Shown here in pieces: positions 23,996-34,600 of a stretch of DNA of 64,000 nucleotides (its first letter is position 1; each line of letters begins with the position of its first letter). The notes beneath the pieces were generated by a model. It did no database searches. It was given only the letters and a program-made list of their open reading frames with translations, and was not told the DNA's origin. A program made the position numbers and the translations under genes. The stretch comes from Abiotrophia defectiva ATCC 49176 (GTDB lineage Bacteria; Bacillota; Bacilli; Lactobacillales; Aerococcaceae). The stretch spans positions 1,243,501 to 1,307,500 of the forward strand of contig NZ_CP146287.1 of the NCBI RefSeq assembly GCF_037041345.1, given 5' to 3'.

Positions 23996-26900
23996 ATGAC
24001 ACTAGACGATGACAAGAAGAAAGTGTCCGAACAATCGGACCAGCATTACTATGATGTCTCTTTTGACATCGCGCCTGATAAAGAGGATTCAAGGGGTCAT
24101 TCTACCCCGCCTTCGAACGAGGCAACTTCTAAGCCATCACGCTGGGATAATTTCTACGAAGATTATTCCCGCAGACAAGCACAAGCTCGACAAGAGAGCG
24201 CTGAAAGTAATGATCAAGCATCTACTTCAACTAACAAAGGCCAGTCCGAGACTAGTCAGACCACTGAGTCAAGCTCTAGTCAAGGTCAGCAGGATCAAGA
24301 TAGTTGGCATTACCAACCTAAGTCGGATGAAAAGACTGTCATGGCTCAATCTTCCGAGTTCATCGATCGCTCTGTCAAACGCGTCCGTGACTTCTTCTCT
24401 AACTTCAATCCAAGTATTGATGAAGCCAACCCTTATAAGCAGACTAACCAAGTGTCCGACCAGGACTTCCAATCTCATCTTTTCCAAGAGGAAACAGAGA
24501 AAGACCCAGCTAGTCCAGCCAAGGAAAAAGCTAAGAAGAAGAAAGTTGTTAAACCTTCAGAGCCTAAAGCTAAGCCAGAACTAGCGCAGCAGAGTGAATC
24601 AAGCCTAGAGACCTCAGGATCATCCGAGTTTTCTGACAAAGGCCCTCGTCGGCGGCGGCTCTTTGCCGGCATGGCCAGTCGAGATCATTACGACCAAAAT
24701 TCGGAAGAAGAAGCTAGCACAGACTTAGGCCTAGCTGGACCTGTTAACATGCCAGACTTATCTGCAGAATCTTCTGCTAGTTCTAAGCCTGCTAGTCGCG
24801 TTTACCAACCTCGCATTGAGCTCGCCCAGGACAGTGCGGCTAGTCAGCCCCTGCCAAGTCCTGCCGATATCCAAAAGGAACGCGAACGACGTCGCAGTTT
24901 TGACCTTGAGCAGGAAACAAGCAATGAGCTCCGAGAAGAAAGCGAGCCAGTTGCAAGTTCAGACAAGAAGGAAGTGTCCCGTGTCTATCAACCTTTAGAC
25001 GCTGACTTGTTAACACCAAGTAGAGACCTAACTAAAGAAGACCAAGTGGCTGAACTTAAAAGTCCGGCCCCTACTGAGTCAGTCGCTAGCTCAAATGACC
25101 ACAGCACGGAACTGGAGTCAAACACTTCACATCCAGCAGATTCACTTGGAAGCTCTGAAGGCCAGGAAGAAGGCCCTCACCTTTCATCACGAGGACGTGC
25201 CCGACTCAGTTCGCTCTTGTCCATTTTCGATAATATTACACCAATTAAGGTGCCAAACCAGGCCCCTGCTGTAGATGACTCAAGCCAGGGCCGAGAAGCT
25301 GAGCACTTAGAACAAAGTGCTAGAGGCTCAAGTTATCAAGAACCTGATCTAGTATCTCAGGATAGACTTGAAATTGAGTCAGAACCCGAACAAGCGCCTG
25401 TTTCTTCAAGCCATCCAGATGAGCCAAATCACTTGGATCAAGAAGTGGACGACCTATCTATCGAGCCAACAAGTTCCCAAGCGGAAGTTGAGGCTGAAGC
25501 TAACCTTAATCAAGAAAAATCTCATGATCAGCAATCAGATTATGAAGCGACAGCACTTGTTGCTAGTCAAGAAAACTTGATTCCTCAAGCATCTGAACCA
25601 TCAGAGCAAGAACCAAGCTTAGCTGAGGAGAACTCAGAGCAGCATGAATCAGATCATTCTGATTCAGACTCAAGATCAGACGACTATGACTTGGCTTGGA
25701 CGGCTAAGACTAGCAAGCTAACTAGCCTAGACCCAGATTACTTTGACCAAACGCAAGCCAGCGAGCTTGAGCCCGAACGAAGCCATGATGTGGAAGAATG
25801 GGCTCAAAATCAGGATTCAGAACCTGAATCTGATGACCACGCGCCAGCTGCCCTAGACTTAGCTGCTGCCGGCCTTGGTGCTAGCCAAGATTCAGAACGC
25901 AAACGTCGTAAAACCAAAGGAAAAGGTAAATCCAAGGCTAAGGTCATTGACCTGTCTAACTACACTGCCAGAGAAAAGATTTTCTTAGGTCTTAATGTGG
26001 CAGTCAATGTAGTTCGCCGCATTGCTCTCTATATCGTCCTGATCGGCTTGCTCTTAGGTTCCTTAGCTGCTGGGGCTGGGGCTGGTTACTTTGCCCACCT
26101 AGTCTCTGACACCAAGGTGCCTAATCGTGAAGAAATGGCTGCCAAGATTAACAAGTTGGAACAGCAATCCACCATTTACTATGCTAACGGGACACCGATT
26201 GCTAACGTTCAAGCCGATGTCATTCGGTCTGTGACTAGCCTGTCAGATATCTCGCCTAACATCGTCAATGGTCTGGTATCGACTGAGGACTCCTCCTTCT
26301 ATGAACATAAGGGGGTTGTGCCTAAAGCAATTCTGCGGGCTACCCTGCAGGAAGTCTTGTCACCAGGTAGCGGGACCGGTGGTTCTACCCTGACCCAGCA
26401 ATTGGTCAAGCAACGTCTCTTAACTAATGATGTCACCTTCTTCCGGAAAGCCAATGAAATTCTCTTGGCCCTCCGTCTGGAGCAATTCTTCAGCAAGGAT
26501 GAAATCCTCACTGCCTATCTCAACGTGTCACCATTTGGTCGTGACCATAACGGAGATAACGTAGCCGGGATTGAGAAAGCTTCAGAAGGGATTTTTGGTA
26601 AAAAGCCTAGCGAGGTCAACCTGGCTCAAGCAGCCTTCTTGGTCGGCTTACCGCAGGACCCTTACAATTACACCCCTTACCAACAAAACGGGGAGCTTAA
26701 GACCGACTTATCAGCCGGAATTGGCCGGATGAAGGACGTCCTCTACTTCATGTACCGTAACCATAAAATTAGCGAGGCCGACTACCAAGCCGCTCTCAAC
26801 TATGATATTAAGGCTGACTTCTTGCCAGCCGGCAGCCCAAGTGTAACGCGCCAATCCTACCTCTACCGAGCAATGGAGCGAGGCGCCATCGAACAAATCA

Positions 26901-28480
26901 TGCGTCTCAATATTGAGCGTGATAAATTAACTTGGACTCAAGTTTATCAAGATGACAACTGGTACAACCAATACTATAAGGAAGCCGAAGAGCAACTTAA
27001 GACTGGTGGTTATAAAGTTTACACAACCATTGACCAACAAATCTATGACCTCTTGCAGGAATCCGCTAAGAAACACATTAATGACTTAGGGATGGCCTAT
27101 GAAGGCGTCTATACTGACCCTGAAAGCGGCCAAGAGACCTCCTATGTTGAGAAGGTTCAAAATGGGATGGTTGTCATGGATAACAACTCCGGTAAAGTCT
27201 TAGGCTTTATCGCAGGGACAGATTTTGAGAATAACCAAATCGACCACGCCTTTGGTATTCGTCGTTCCCCTGGTTCGACCATTAAGCCATTGGCCGTCTA
27301 TGGCCCTGCTATTCAAGAAAACTTGATTAATCCATCGACGGTTATTCCAGATACGGAATTTACACAAACCTTCGAAGATGGTACGACTTGGTCCCCTACT
27401 AACTATGGTAACGTAGTCAGTGGTGGTGCTGAATCGGCTCGGGTTGCCCTCTATAAATCGGACAACTTGCCTGCTATTCGGGTCTACCAAGAAATGCAAA
27501 AACGCTCAGTTGATGTCATGGGCTATTTGGAAAAAATGGGCTTTAACCCAGCTGCCTCCTATACGCCAGAAGACATCAAGAACTTAGCCTTTGCCATTGG
27601 TGGGGTTTCAAGTGGTCCAACTGTCCTAGAAGAAACTCGGGCCTTCGCAACCTTTGCCAACAATGGTAACTACCATGACGGCTACTTCATCGACCGGATT
27701 GAAGATGCGGCTGGTAATGTCGTCTTCCAGCACCAAAGCAACCCTACCCAAGTCTTCAGTGAAGATTCCAACTACCTTATGATTGATATGCTACGTAATA
27801 CCATGACAGAAGGTACTGGTCGGATTGCCAAGGGCTACATGACCATGGGTGGTGACTGGATTGCTAAGTCCGGGATTAGTGAGAACTCTAAGGACGTCTG
27901 GTTCATTGCCTCAACACCAAGTATCACCATTGGTTCTTGGATTGGCTATGACAGCCGTTTCCAAAACTATACCATCAATATCAACGACGGCTACGGTCGT
28001 GAAAGTGAACGGAGCCAACGTTATTGGGCTAATGTAGTCAATGAACTCTATGCTGCCCGTCCGGATATCTTTGGGGTAGACCGGAAATTCAGTCGTCCAT
28101 CTAGTGTCCAAGAAACGGACGTCTTACAACAAACTGGTACTAAGCCAGGGACCATGCGTCTAGATAATGGCGGGACTATTTCCATCACCGGTCCAATCTA
28201 CAAGGATCTCTTCAAGGTCAGCCATCCAGCTCCAGAATTGAACTACAAGTTCTTATTCGGTGCAACGGATGAAGAATTGGCTAACTTCTGGTCCACCTAC
28301 CGTGCGCAACTAGAAGAACAACGACGCCAAGAAGATCAACGACGTCAACAAGAATCGTCAAGTTCTTCAAGCTCATCAAGTTCTTCTGCCGCTAACGAAA
28401 CCCCGGGTAACGGTAACGAGACCCCAGGTGGTAACAATAACCAGAATAACAACCAAAACAATACACCAGGCCAACGCTAG
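23996..28480 (+). CDS. pbp1A: Class A penicillin-binding protein 1A with a giant cytoplasmic N-terminus
   Basis: A 1494-residue bifunctional peptidoglycan synthase; typical relatives are 700-900. Residues 1-675 are Ser/Glu/Gln-rich, apparently disordered and cytoplasmic. One membrane helix follows (near 676-703). The glycosyltransferase (GT51) domain has EDSSFYEHKGV near 763 and GGSTLTQQLVKQ. The transpeptidase domain has SPGSTIKP (SxxK, near 1091), SDN (near 1158) and KSG (near 1291). The C-terminal tail is Ser- then Asn/Gly-rich. The N-terminal part contains SRRQAQAR (58-65), an RRRR block (near 216), KERERRRS (near 294), SRGRAR (near 397) and two RVYQP motifs. GpsB, encoded at 18321, is a plausible partner. 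The start MTLDDDKKK has AGGTG upstream. Confidence 0.93.
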   Translation: MTLDDDKKKVSEQSDQHYYDVSFDIAPDKEDSRGHSTPPSNEATSKPSRWDNFYEDYSRRQAQARQESAESNDQASTSTNKGQSETSQTTESSSSQGQQDQDSWHYQPKSDEKTVMAQSSEFIDRSVKRVRDFFSNFNPSIDEANPYKQTNQVSDQDFQSHLFQEETEKDPASPAKEKAKKKKVVKPSEPKAKPELAQQSESSLETSGSSEFSDKGPRRRRLFAGMASRDHYDQNSEEEASTDLGLAGPVNMPDLSAESSASSKPASRVYQPRIELAQDSAASQPLPSPADIQKERERRRSFDLEQETSNELREESEPVASSDKKEVSRVYQPLDADLLTPSRDLTKEDQVAELKSPAPTESVASSNDHSTELESNTSHPADSLGSSEGQEEGPHLSSRGRARLSSLLSIFDNITPIKVPNQAPAVDDSSQGREAEHLEQSARGSSYQEPDLVSQDRLEIESEPEQAPVSSSHPDEPNHLDQEVDDLSIEPTSSQAEVEAEANLNQEKSHDQQSDYEATALVASQENLIPQASEPSEQEPSLAEENSEQHESDHSDSDSRSDDYDLAWTAKTSKLTSLDPDYFDQTQASELEPERSHDVEEWAQNQDSEPESDDHAPAALDLAAAGLGASQDSERKRRKTKGKGKSKAKVIDLSNYTAREKIFLGLNVAVNVVRRIALYIVLIGLLLGSLAAGAGAGYFAHLVSDTKVPNREEMAAKINKLEQQSTIYYANGTPIANVQADVIRSVTSLSDISPNIVNGLVSTEDSSFYEHKGVVPKAILRATLQEVLSPGSGTGGSTLTQQLVKQRLLTNDVTFFRKANEILLALRLEQFFSKDEILTAYLNVSPFGRDHNGDNVAGIEKASEGIFGKKPSEVNLAQAAFLVGLPQDPYNYTPYQQNGELKTDLSAGIGRMKDVLYFMYRNHKISEADYQAALNYDIKADFLPAGSPSVTRQSYLYRAMERGAIEQIMRLNIERDKLTWTQVYQDDNWYNQYYKEAEEQLKTGGYKVYTTIDQQIYDLLQESAKKHINDLGMAYEGVYTDPESGQETSYVEKVQNGMVVMDNNSGKVLGFIAGTDFENNQIDHAFGIRRSPGSTIKPLAVYGPAIQENLINPSTVIPDTEFTQTFEDGTTWSPTNYGNVVSGGAESARVALYKSDNLPAIRVYQEMQKRSVDVMGYLEKMGFNPAASYTPEDIKNLAFAIGGVSSGPTVLEETRAFATFANNGNYHDGYFIDRIEDAAGNVVFQHQSNPTQVFSEDSNYLMIDMLRNTMTEGTGRIAKGYMTMGGDWIAKSGISENSKDVWFIASTPSITIGSWIGYDSRFQNYTININDGYGRESERSQRYWANVVNELYAARPDIFGVDRKFSRPSSVQETDVLQQTGTKPGTMRLDNGGTISITGPIYKDLFKVSHPAPELNYKFLFGATDEELANFWSTYRAQLEEQRRQEDQRRQQESSSSSSSSSSSAANETPGNGNETPGGNNNQNNNQNNTPGQR

Positions 28481-28489
28481 GTAAAATGA

Positions 28490-28526
28490 GAAAGTCAGGA
28501 AGATTCACTTCCTGACTTTCTTTTTC
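28490..28526 (+). terminator. Terminator of pbp1A
   Basis: Stem GAAAGTCAGGAAG / CTTCCTGACTTTC with a 5-base loop followed by TTTTTC, 9 bases past the stop. Confidence 0.92.
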
Positions 28527-28532
28527 TATATA

Positions 28533-28567
28533 CAAAAAGAGACGGACTCTATAATAGAGTCCGTCTA
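28533..28567 (-). terminator. Terminator of the manXYZ operon
   Basis: Minus-strand stem AGACGGACTCTA / TAGAGTCCGTCT with a 3-base loop followed by CTTTTTG, 25 bases past the manZ stop. Confidence 0.9.
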
Positions 28568-28591
28568 CTTTATTAAGCTACTAGGCTACCA

Positions 28592-29509
28592 TTAAGGAGC
28601 AAAGATACCTAAAACATAACCAATAATCCCGGCAGCAAAGAGACCGAAGATAATGAGGATTGGGCTAACTTTCTTCTTGAGTAACCACATACAGAGGAAG
28701 GTCAAGAGAACAGCTGCCAAGCCTGGCACTAACATATTGAGGTTGTCTTGCAAGGTCGTCACTTTATTTGGAGTCAGTGATCGGTTGCTCAATTGTCCCA
28801 AGATGTTTTGTAGGGTTCCACCATCCACTGCCCCTTTAGGGAAGTGAATATAGGCATCCTCAGCCAATGGTACGTTCGACACCACAGGTGCAAACTTAAT
28901 GGTTGTCCATCGTGGAACCAGAATCCCCATAACGAACATCCCTAAAATAGATGCCCCCTTGGTTAAAGTCTGTAAGATACCACCTGACAAGTCGTTAGTG
29001 ATTTCAGAACCTTTAGCATAACCAAATTCTTGCGTATACCAGAGGAATCCTACACGAATCGCATTCCATACTACAAAGAAGAAGAGTGGTGCTAAGATAG
29101 AGCCACCAGTTGCCAAAGAGGCAGCAATCGCCCCAAGGATTGGGCGAACGGTGAACCAGAAGACTGGGTCACCAATACCGGCCAAAGGCCCCATCATCCC
29201 AACTTTAACCCCTTGAATAGCTGCGTCATCAATTGGCACACCATTAGCTCTTTCTTCTTCCAGAGCCAAGGTTACCCCTAAGATTGGAGCCGCAATGTAT
29301 GGGTGAGTGTTGAAGAATTCAAGGTGACGTTTGAGGGCTGCAGAAGCCTCATCACGTTGTGGGTACAATTTTTTGAGGGCTGGAATCAAGGAATAAGCCC
29401 AACCACCGTTTTGCATCCGTTCATAGTTCCAAGACCCTTGGAGGAATTGGGAACGCAACATTACCTTAAAACGATCGGATTTCGTTAAGTGTTTCTTTTG
29501 TTCAGTCAT
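28592..29509 (-). CDS. manZ: PTS mannose/glucose-family transporter subunit IID
   Basis: A 305-residue membrane subunit of the mannose-type phosphotransferase system. I use the ATG at 29509 (MTEQKKHLTK) because GGAGG lies 9 bases upstream; a TTG two codons earlier is too close. The IID family signature is seen in QGSWNYERMQNGGWAYSLIPAL and in VGMMGPLAGIGDPVFWFTVRPI (near 117-138). One hydrophobic helix group sits in the middle and another at the C-terminus. With IIC it forms the membrane channel. It is 8 bases or so from manY. Confidence 0.95.
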   Translation of the reverse strand: MTEQKKHLTKSDRFKVMLRSQFLQGSWNYERMQNGGWAYSLIPALKKLYPQRDEASAALKRHLEFFNTHPYIAAPILGVTLALEEERANGVPIDDAAIQGVKVGMMGPLAGIGDPVFWFTVRPILGAIAASLATGGSILAPLFFFVVWNAIRVGFLWYTQEFGYAKGSEITNDLSGGILQTLTKGASILGMFVMGILVPRWTTIKFAPVVSNVPLAEDAYIHFPKGAVDGGTLQNILGQLSNRSLTPNKVTTLQDNLNMLVPGLAAVLLTFLCMWLLKKKVSPILIIFGLFAAGIIGYVLGIFAP

Positions 29510-29523
29510 CGTCAATTCCCTCC

Positions 29524-30339
29524 TTAGTAGTCATTGAGAATATCGCCTAGTGGATCGCCGGAGCTAGCTTGTCCCCCACCGCTACCTGAGCCACCAGTGT
29601 TTTGGCTGAGACGGATATAAACAACCGCCAAGACCACCCCGATAATCCCGGTTGCAATCAAGGTCAATTGGTTAAGTGGAGCCAAGGCAAAGCCTAGGAA
29701 GAAGAATGGCCATACTTCAGGTGTTGCCATCATGTTAATAACCATGGCATAACCGACCGCTACGACGAAGCCACCGCCGATGGCCATCCCTTTGGTAAAC
29801 CAATCAGGTAAAGCTGCTAAGGCACCTTGAACGGTTTCGGTTGGCAAGAAGAGCAGGAAAGTAGCTGGAATGGCAATACGCAAGCCTTGGCAAGCAAGAG
29901 CTACCATATGCCAGAATTCAACGCCACGGAAGTCACCCTTTTCAGCGGCAGCGTCAGCACGGTGAACGATGGCCACTGATAAGGTACGTACCACCATGGT
30001 CAAAGCCAAACCAACAGTCCCTAAGGTAATCGCTGCTACAATGGCCAAGTTCTGACCTTCATCTGTGAAGGTACCAGTTTTAACATAAATGATGGCAGAA
30101 GCCACAGAAGCTAAAGCCGCGTCAGGCGCAACCGCAGCCCCGATGTTAGCCCAGCCCATCGCAATCAATTGCAAGGCCCCACCTAACATAATACATTCGC
30201 TGAGATGACCAGTTGCAAGCCCTACTAAAGAACAAGCAATAATTGGTTGATGGAATTGGAACTGGTCCAAAATCCCTTCCATCCCTGCTAGAAACGCTAC
30301 CACAATGACAGCAAGAATTGATAGAATATTAAATTCCAT
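29524..30339 (-). CDS. manY: PTS mannose/glucose-family transporter subunit IIC
   Basis: A 271-residue polytopic membrane protein that forms the sugar-translocating part with IID. The N-terminus (LSILAVIVVAFLAGMEGILDQFQFHQPIIACSLVGLATGHL) and the GGALQLIAMGWANIGAAVAPDAALASV stretch near 53-80 are characteristic of EIIC-Man. The C-terminal Gly/Ser-rich tail is short. AGGAGG lies 8 bases before the ATG. In Gram-positives EIIC/EIID-Man can also be a receptor for class IIa bacteriocins; this is family knowledge, not seen here. Confidence 0.95.
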   Translation of the reverse strand: MEFNILSILAVIVVAFLAGMEGILDQFQFHQPIIACSLVGLATGHLSECIMLGGALQLIAMGWANIGAAVAPDAALASVASAIIYVKTGTFTDEGQNLAIVAAITLGTVGLALTMVVRTLSVAIVHRADAAAEKGDFRGVEFWHMVALACQGLRIAIPATFLLFLPTETVQGALAALPDWFTKGMAIGGGFVVAVGYAMVINMMATPEVWPFFFLGFALAPLNQLTLIATGIIGVVLAVVYIRLSQNTGGSGSGGGQASSGDPLGDILNDY

Positions 30340-30353
30340 TATGATACCTCCTA

Positions 30354-31343
30354 TTAAACTTTGAGGCCTTCACTGGCCTTAGCTTGGATACTCTTAAACA
30401 AGTCAGTTGGCTTGTCACTTGGCACCTTGCGGACGTCGAACTTAACGCCAAGATCACGAAGCTCCTTGAAGGTATCCACATCGCCTTGATCCATAGACAA
30501 GACATTTGTAACTAATACCTTACCGACAGAGTGAGCCATAGAACCTACGTTGAGCTCTGGAATCTCTACTCCAGCCTTGATAACCTTGAGCGCATCCTGA
30601 GGATTTTCGAAGAGTACCAAAGCCTTGGTCTCACCGAAGCGAGGGTCTTTAGATACTGCAACAAACTTGTCAAGGGGTACTACGTGAGCACGCACACCTG
30701 GGGGAGCTGCTTGCTCAATCAGCTTCTTACGTAAGTCATCTTGGGCTACAGTATCGGACACCACGATAATCCGGTTAGGTTGAGTGGCTTTAGTCCAACC
30801 TGTTGCAACTTGGCCATGTAAGAGCCGAGTATCAATACGAGCCAAGACGAATTTGATTTTGCCGTCTCCTAAGACAGTTCCTTCTGGAATCGCACCTTGT
30901 GGCGCAGCTGGTGCTGCTTGAGCCACTGCTGGCGCTTCTTCTGGTTGTAAAGCTTCAGGGCGAACTTTGACACCGTCTTTGGCCGTTGGAATAATGGCTT
31001 TGGCGATATCGTGAGCCTTGTCCATAGAGAAGCGACTTGCATATGATTCAATCAACATAGGCAAGCTAAGACCGGCTACAATGGCACGTGTCTCTGGCGC
31101 TTCTTCAAAGAGAATATTGGCTTGGTTGAAGGGACTACCTCCCCATAAGTCTACCAAGAACAGAATCTCTTCGCTCTCAATACGGTCTACGGCTTCACGT
31201 AATTTACGCTGCAAATCATCTGGACCTTCACTTGGCATAAAGGTCACGGATTCAACGTTGGCTTGTTCACCAAAAATCATTGAACCGGATTGCTTGATAC
31301 CATCAGCAAACTCACCATGACTTGCGATAATAATACCAACCAT
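30354..31343 (-). CDS. manX: PTS mannose/glucose-family fused subunit IIAB
   Basis: A 329-residue cytoplasmic phosphocarrier, starting at [10 protein letters not shown], where AGGAGG lies 8 bases upstream; the open frame adds 25 codons into the promoter region and is rejected. The IIA domain (residues 1-130) has the phosphoryl-accepting His in [11 protein letters not shown]. An Ala/Pro-rich linker with [13 protein letters not shown] (near 140-160) leads to IIB (165-329), with the active His in [16 protein letters not shown]. Phosphate passes from HPr to IIA, IIB, then the sugar. This fused form is the streptococcal ManL type. A cre site overlaps its promoter. Confidence 0.96.
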   Translation of the reverse strand: MVGIIIASHGEFADGIKQSGSMIFGEQANVESVTFMPSEGPDDLQRKLREAVDRIESEEILFLVDLWGGSPFNQANILFEEAPETRAIVAGLSLPMLIESYASRFSMDKAHDIAKAIIPTAKDGVKVRPEALQPEEAPAVAQAAPAAPQGAIPEGTVLGDGKIKFVLARIDTRLLHGQVATGWTKATQPNRIIVVSDTVAQDDLRKKLIEQAAPPGVRAHVVPLDKFVAVSKDPRFGETKALVLFENPQDALKVIKAGVEIPELNVGSMAHSVGKVLVTNVLSMDQGDVDTFKELRDLGVKFDVRKVPSDKPTDLFKSIQAKASEGLKV

Positions 31344-31389
31344 GATTCTACCTCCTAAATAAAAATTGAAATATATAATTTCAACTTCT

Positions 31390-31418
31390 AGTATAGTATA
31401 ACGTTTACATAAATGCAA
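31390..31418 (-). promoter_or_regulatory. manXYZ promoter with a cre site in the spacer
   Basis: Minus-strand TTGCAT (31413-31418), a 17-base spacer and TATACT (31390-31395). The spacer reads TGTAAACGTTATAC (31396-31409), matching the CcpA-binding consensus TGWAANCGNTNWCA at 12 of 14 positions. A palindrome TTGAAATTATATATTTCAA lies in the leader. CcpA binding here would block RNA polymerase. Confidence 0.75.
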
Positions 31419-31550
31419 TAGCTAATATTGATTATCAAATATTCTTCTAGACATGTAAGTATATTTTTATATCAATTTATGTATATTAACGAGCATTCCA
31501 ACCCCCTGTGCCCCTTTTTAGCAAGTATCAGAACCCTTCCCACATAAGCA

Positions 31551-31638
31551 AAAAAGCTGGGAGCAAGGTCAACTGCCTTCAAAAGTTGTTAAGTGAAGAC
31601 AACTTTTGACAAGCTTCAGTTTCCTTGTCCCAGCCTTT
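31551..31638 (-). terminator. Long branched terminator of the addBA operon
   Basis: On the minus strand the outer stem AGGCTGGGACAAGG / CCTTGCTCCCAGCTT encloses a second stem CAAAAGTTGT / ACAACTTTTG, and TTTTTT follows. About 88 bases, starting 10 bases after the addA stop. The rest of 31344-31647 holds the man promoter and no open frame. Confidence 0.75.
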
Positions 31639-31647
31639 CAAGGCCTA

Positions 31648-34600
31648 TTATTCGAAGTCATAAAGGTCGGTGACTGGCACCACCTGGTCGAAATCCAATA
31701 AAACTAAGTAAACATCTGTCACTGCTTTGCCTTTTGCCAGACTTAAGGCACGAGCATAGAGGCTCATTTGGAAGCGATATTTGTCGACAATCTGATTGAT
31801 TTGGGCTGACTTAGTTATACTTACCCAAGGACGATAGCGGTCGGTCTTATAGTCAATTAAGATGAGACGACCATCTGGCAAATTAAGATAATTATCGACG
31901 ACCCCATGGACCAGAAGCTGACTATCGGCTAGTTCTTGGAGCTGGTCAGCCCCCAGCTGACGAGCAAACAACTTGGCCGCTGGCAGACGATAAGAGAAGG
32001 CCTGCTCGCGATGTAGGGATTTAGCCTGTTTAATCAGGACTTGGCCCAAGTCACTAGCTAAAAATTGGCAAATGCTGGCTAACTTAACGGCCTCCCACTG
32101 ACTAGCTTCCATAAAGCCAGCGGCTAGCCAAGCTTGCGCCTGCTCTTGAATGGCAGCCGGATAGTCCGACACATCCAGTCCTTCTAGCGCACTAAAGTCT
32201 AGCTGCTGCATAACATAGTGGGTAAAAGTCCCAATCTGGGCAGCTGTATAGGCTTGGCGCTCTCGGACAAAGCGAGGCGCTTGGAAGGTATCTCCAGTAA
32301 ATCGAATACTCTGGATACCAGCCTTTTGGCCAGTCTCGGACTCTTCCGCCCTTTCCTCATCTTCTTGACTAAGCCAATCCCAACTGATTTGCCCTGGCCG
32401 TCGGTCGGTGAAATGAGATAGTTTTTCATTATGTGGTTCTTCATAGAGTCGCTTGAGCTCCGACACAGATTGGTAGCTAGAGGTCTTACTAGCCAGACCG
32501 TAGTCGTACTGACTCTCTAGGAGGCTTTGGATAAAGGCCCCTACCTCACTTGTCACCTCATGCTGATCGACTGTTAATTTCAAATCTGCCAACCAGTTTT
32601 GGTCATCCTGAAGCCAAGGTCTAGACGCAGATGCCTTGAGAAGTGGCAAAAGCTCTGCTTCCGCCACATAAGTCAGTCGCACTTGTTCATTAGTAAAGTC
32701 AGTCGTAGATTGAGGATGACGTCCACTAAAGGCTGTCGCCATAAGCAACCAGTCTAGCCAACTTCCTGCTCCCTGGCGGAGGGCGCGATTCATGACCAAT
32801 TCTTGGCCACTTGCAGCCACAACTTGCTCTTGTTTAGCCTGAACTTGGTCTTGGGATTTGACACTGCCCACAATCACCAGTTTTTGCTCACAACGGGTCA
32901 AAGCCACATAGAGCTTACGCATTTCTTCTGATTTCAACTGGCTACGCCGTTCTAATTTAATAGCTTCCTTAATAAAGGAAGGATACTGCAATTGATGTTT
33001 GATATCCAGATAATCCAATCCCAAGCCATAGCGTTTGGAAGGTACATAAACCTTCTGCGTATCCTGAATGTTGAAACGTTTGCCCGTCTGCATTAGATAA
33101 ACAAAAGGAAACTCTAGCCCCTTGCTGGCATGAACGGTCATGACACGCACAAAATTCTGGTCCTCACTCAGTAAGAGGGGCTCAGCCAAATCTTGGTCGT
33201 GGGCCATGATTTGTTCAATAAAGCCAACAAAAGCCGTCAAGCCCTTATAGTTACCCGCTTCAAATTCCACTACCCGTTCATAGAAAGCATGGAGGTTAGC
33301 CTGGCGTTGATCCCCTTGATCCAAACCTGCCACATAATCTAGGAAGTAGGTTTCTTGATAGAGGGTCCAAATTAAGGTGACCAGGTCCACTCTTTGGGCT
33401 AGCTGGCGCCATTCTTTGAGTTTGTCCATGAAGGTAGTCAAGGTTTCTTGTAGGGCTATTAGACTCGCTTCTTCTAAGAGTAACACTTGCTGGCAGGCTT
33501 CATAGAAACTGCCGCTACTAGGCACCCGAATGCGAATCTGACTGAGTTGCTCATCACTTAAGCCCACAAAATGTGACCGTAAAATGGCCACTAGGGGAAT
33601 GTCTTGATGAGGGTTATCAATCAATTTAAGCAGGGCTAGCATGAGCCGAATTTCTTGGCGTTGGAAATAATTCTCAACATTTTGACTTAGGAGTGGAATG
33701 CCTAGCTGTTCAAAGACTTGTTTAACCGGTTGGAAGGGATGGCGGGTCGAACTCAGAATAACAAAGTCCTGATAGGTTACCGGCCTTTGCTGACCTAGTT
33801 CCTTGTCATAAATCTGCCACCCTGCTTGGACGCGCGCTTGAATATCCCGGCCAATAAGCCAAGCTTCCGCTTCAAGGCTAGTCTCCACACCTTGATCCAA
33901 GTCTAAGTCCTGGTCTTCAGGCTCCCCTTCATCTGCTGCTGAGGACTCATAGAGTAAGAATTCAATATCGAATTCCGGATCAGGAGGCGCAGGTAAAAAA
34001 CTATGATTGCCTGTCTTGAGCGACTCCATGGCACCGTACTGCATTTCCCCAAAACCTGGGTCCATCAGACGCTGAAAGACAAAGTTAGCAAATTGTAAGA
34101 TTTCGTCACGAGAACGATAGTTGGCATCTAAGACAATCAGATGACCGCCTTTGCCCTCTTGATAGGCCTGATATTTGGCTAAGAAGAGGCTAGGCTCTGC
34201 CATACGGAAGCCATAGATGGACTGCTTGACGTCCCCTACCATGAAGAGATTACCACTTAAGTCTTGGCGGCGTTCACGCGACAGAAAACTTAAGATAGTC
34301 GCTTGAATGTCGTTAATATCCTGATACTCGTCCACTAAGACTTCGCGGAAGAGATTCTGATAATAGAGGGCCGCCTCGGAAGGCTGCCGCTGGCCTAAGT
34401 CCGCATCATAAGGGGCCAGAATATCCAGAGTCAGATGCTCTAAGTCATTATAGTCAATGCAGTTTTGTGCAACTTTGGCTTGCCAGAGAGCCTGACGGAA
34501 TTCAAGAGTCAAGTGGGCCAAGTCTTGGATGCTAGCCCCCGCCTGCCCTTCTACATAGACCGTCGTATCGTAATCTAGAACCATCAATTGTCGCACTCGC

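Noticed and set aside
24009-24584. 191-codon plus-strand open frame
   Set aside because: It is a shifted frame in the low-complexity N-terminal part of pbp1A, with no ribosome binding site.
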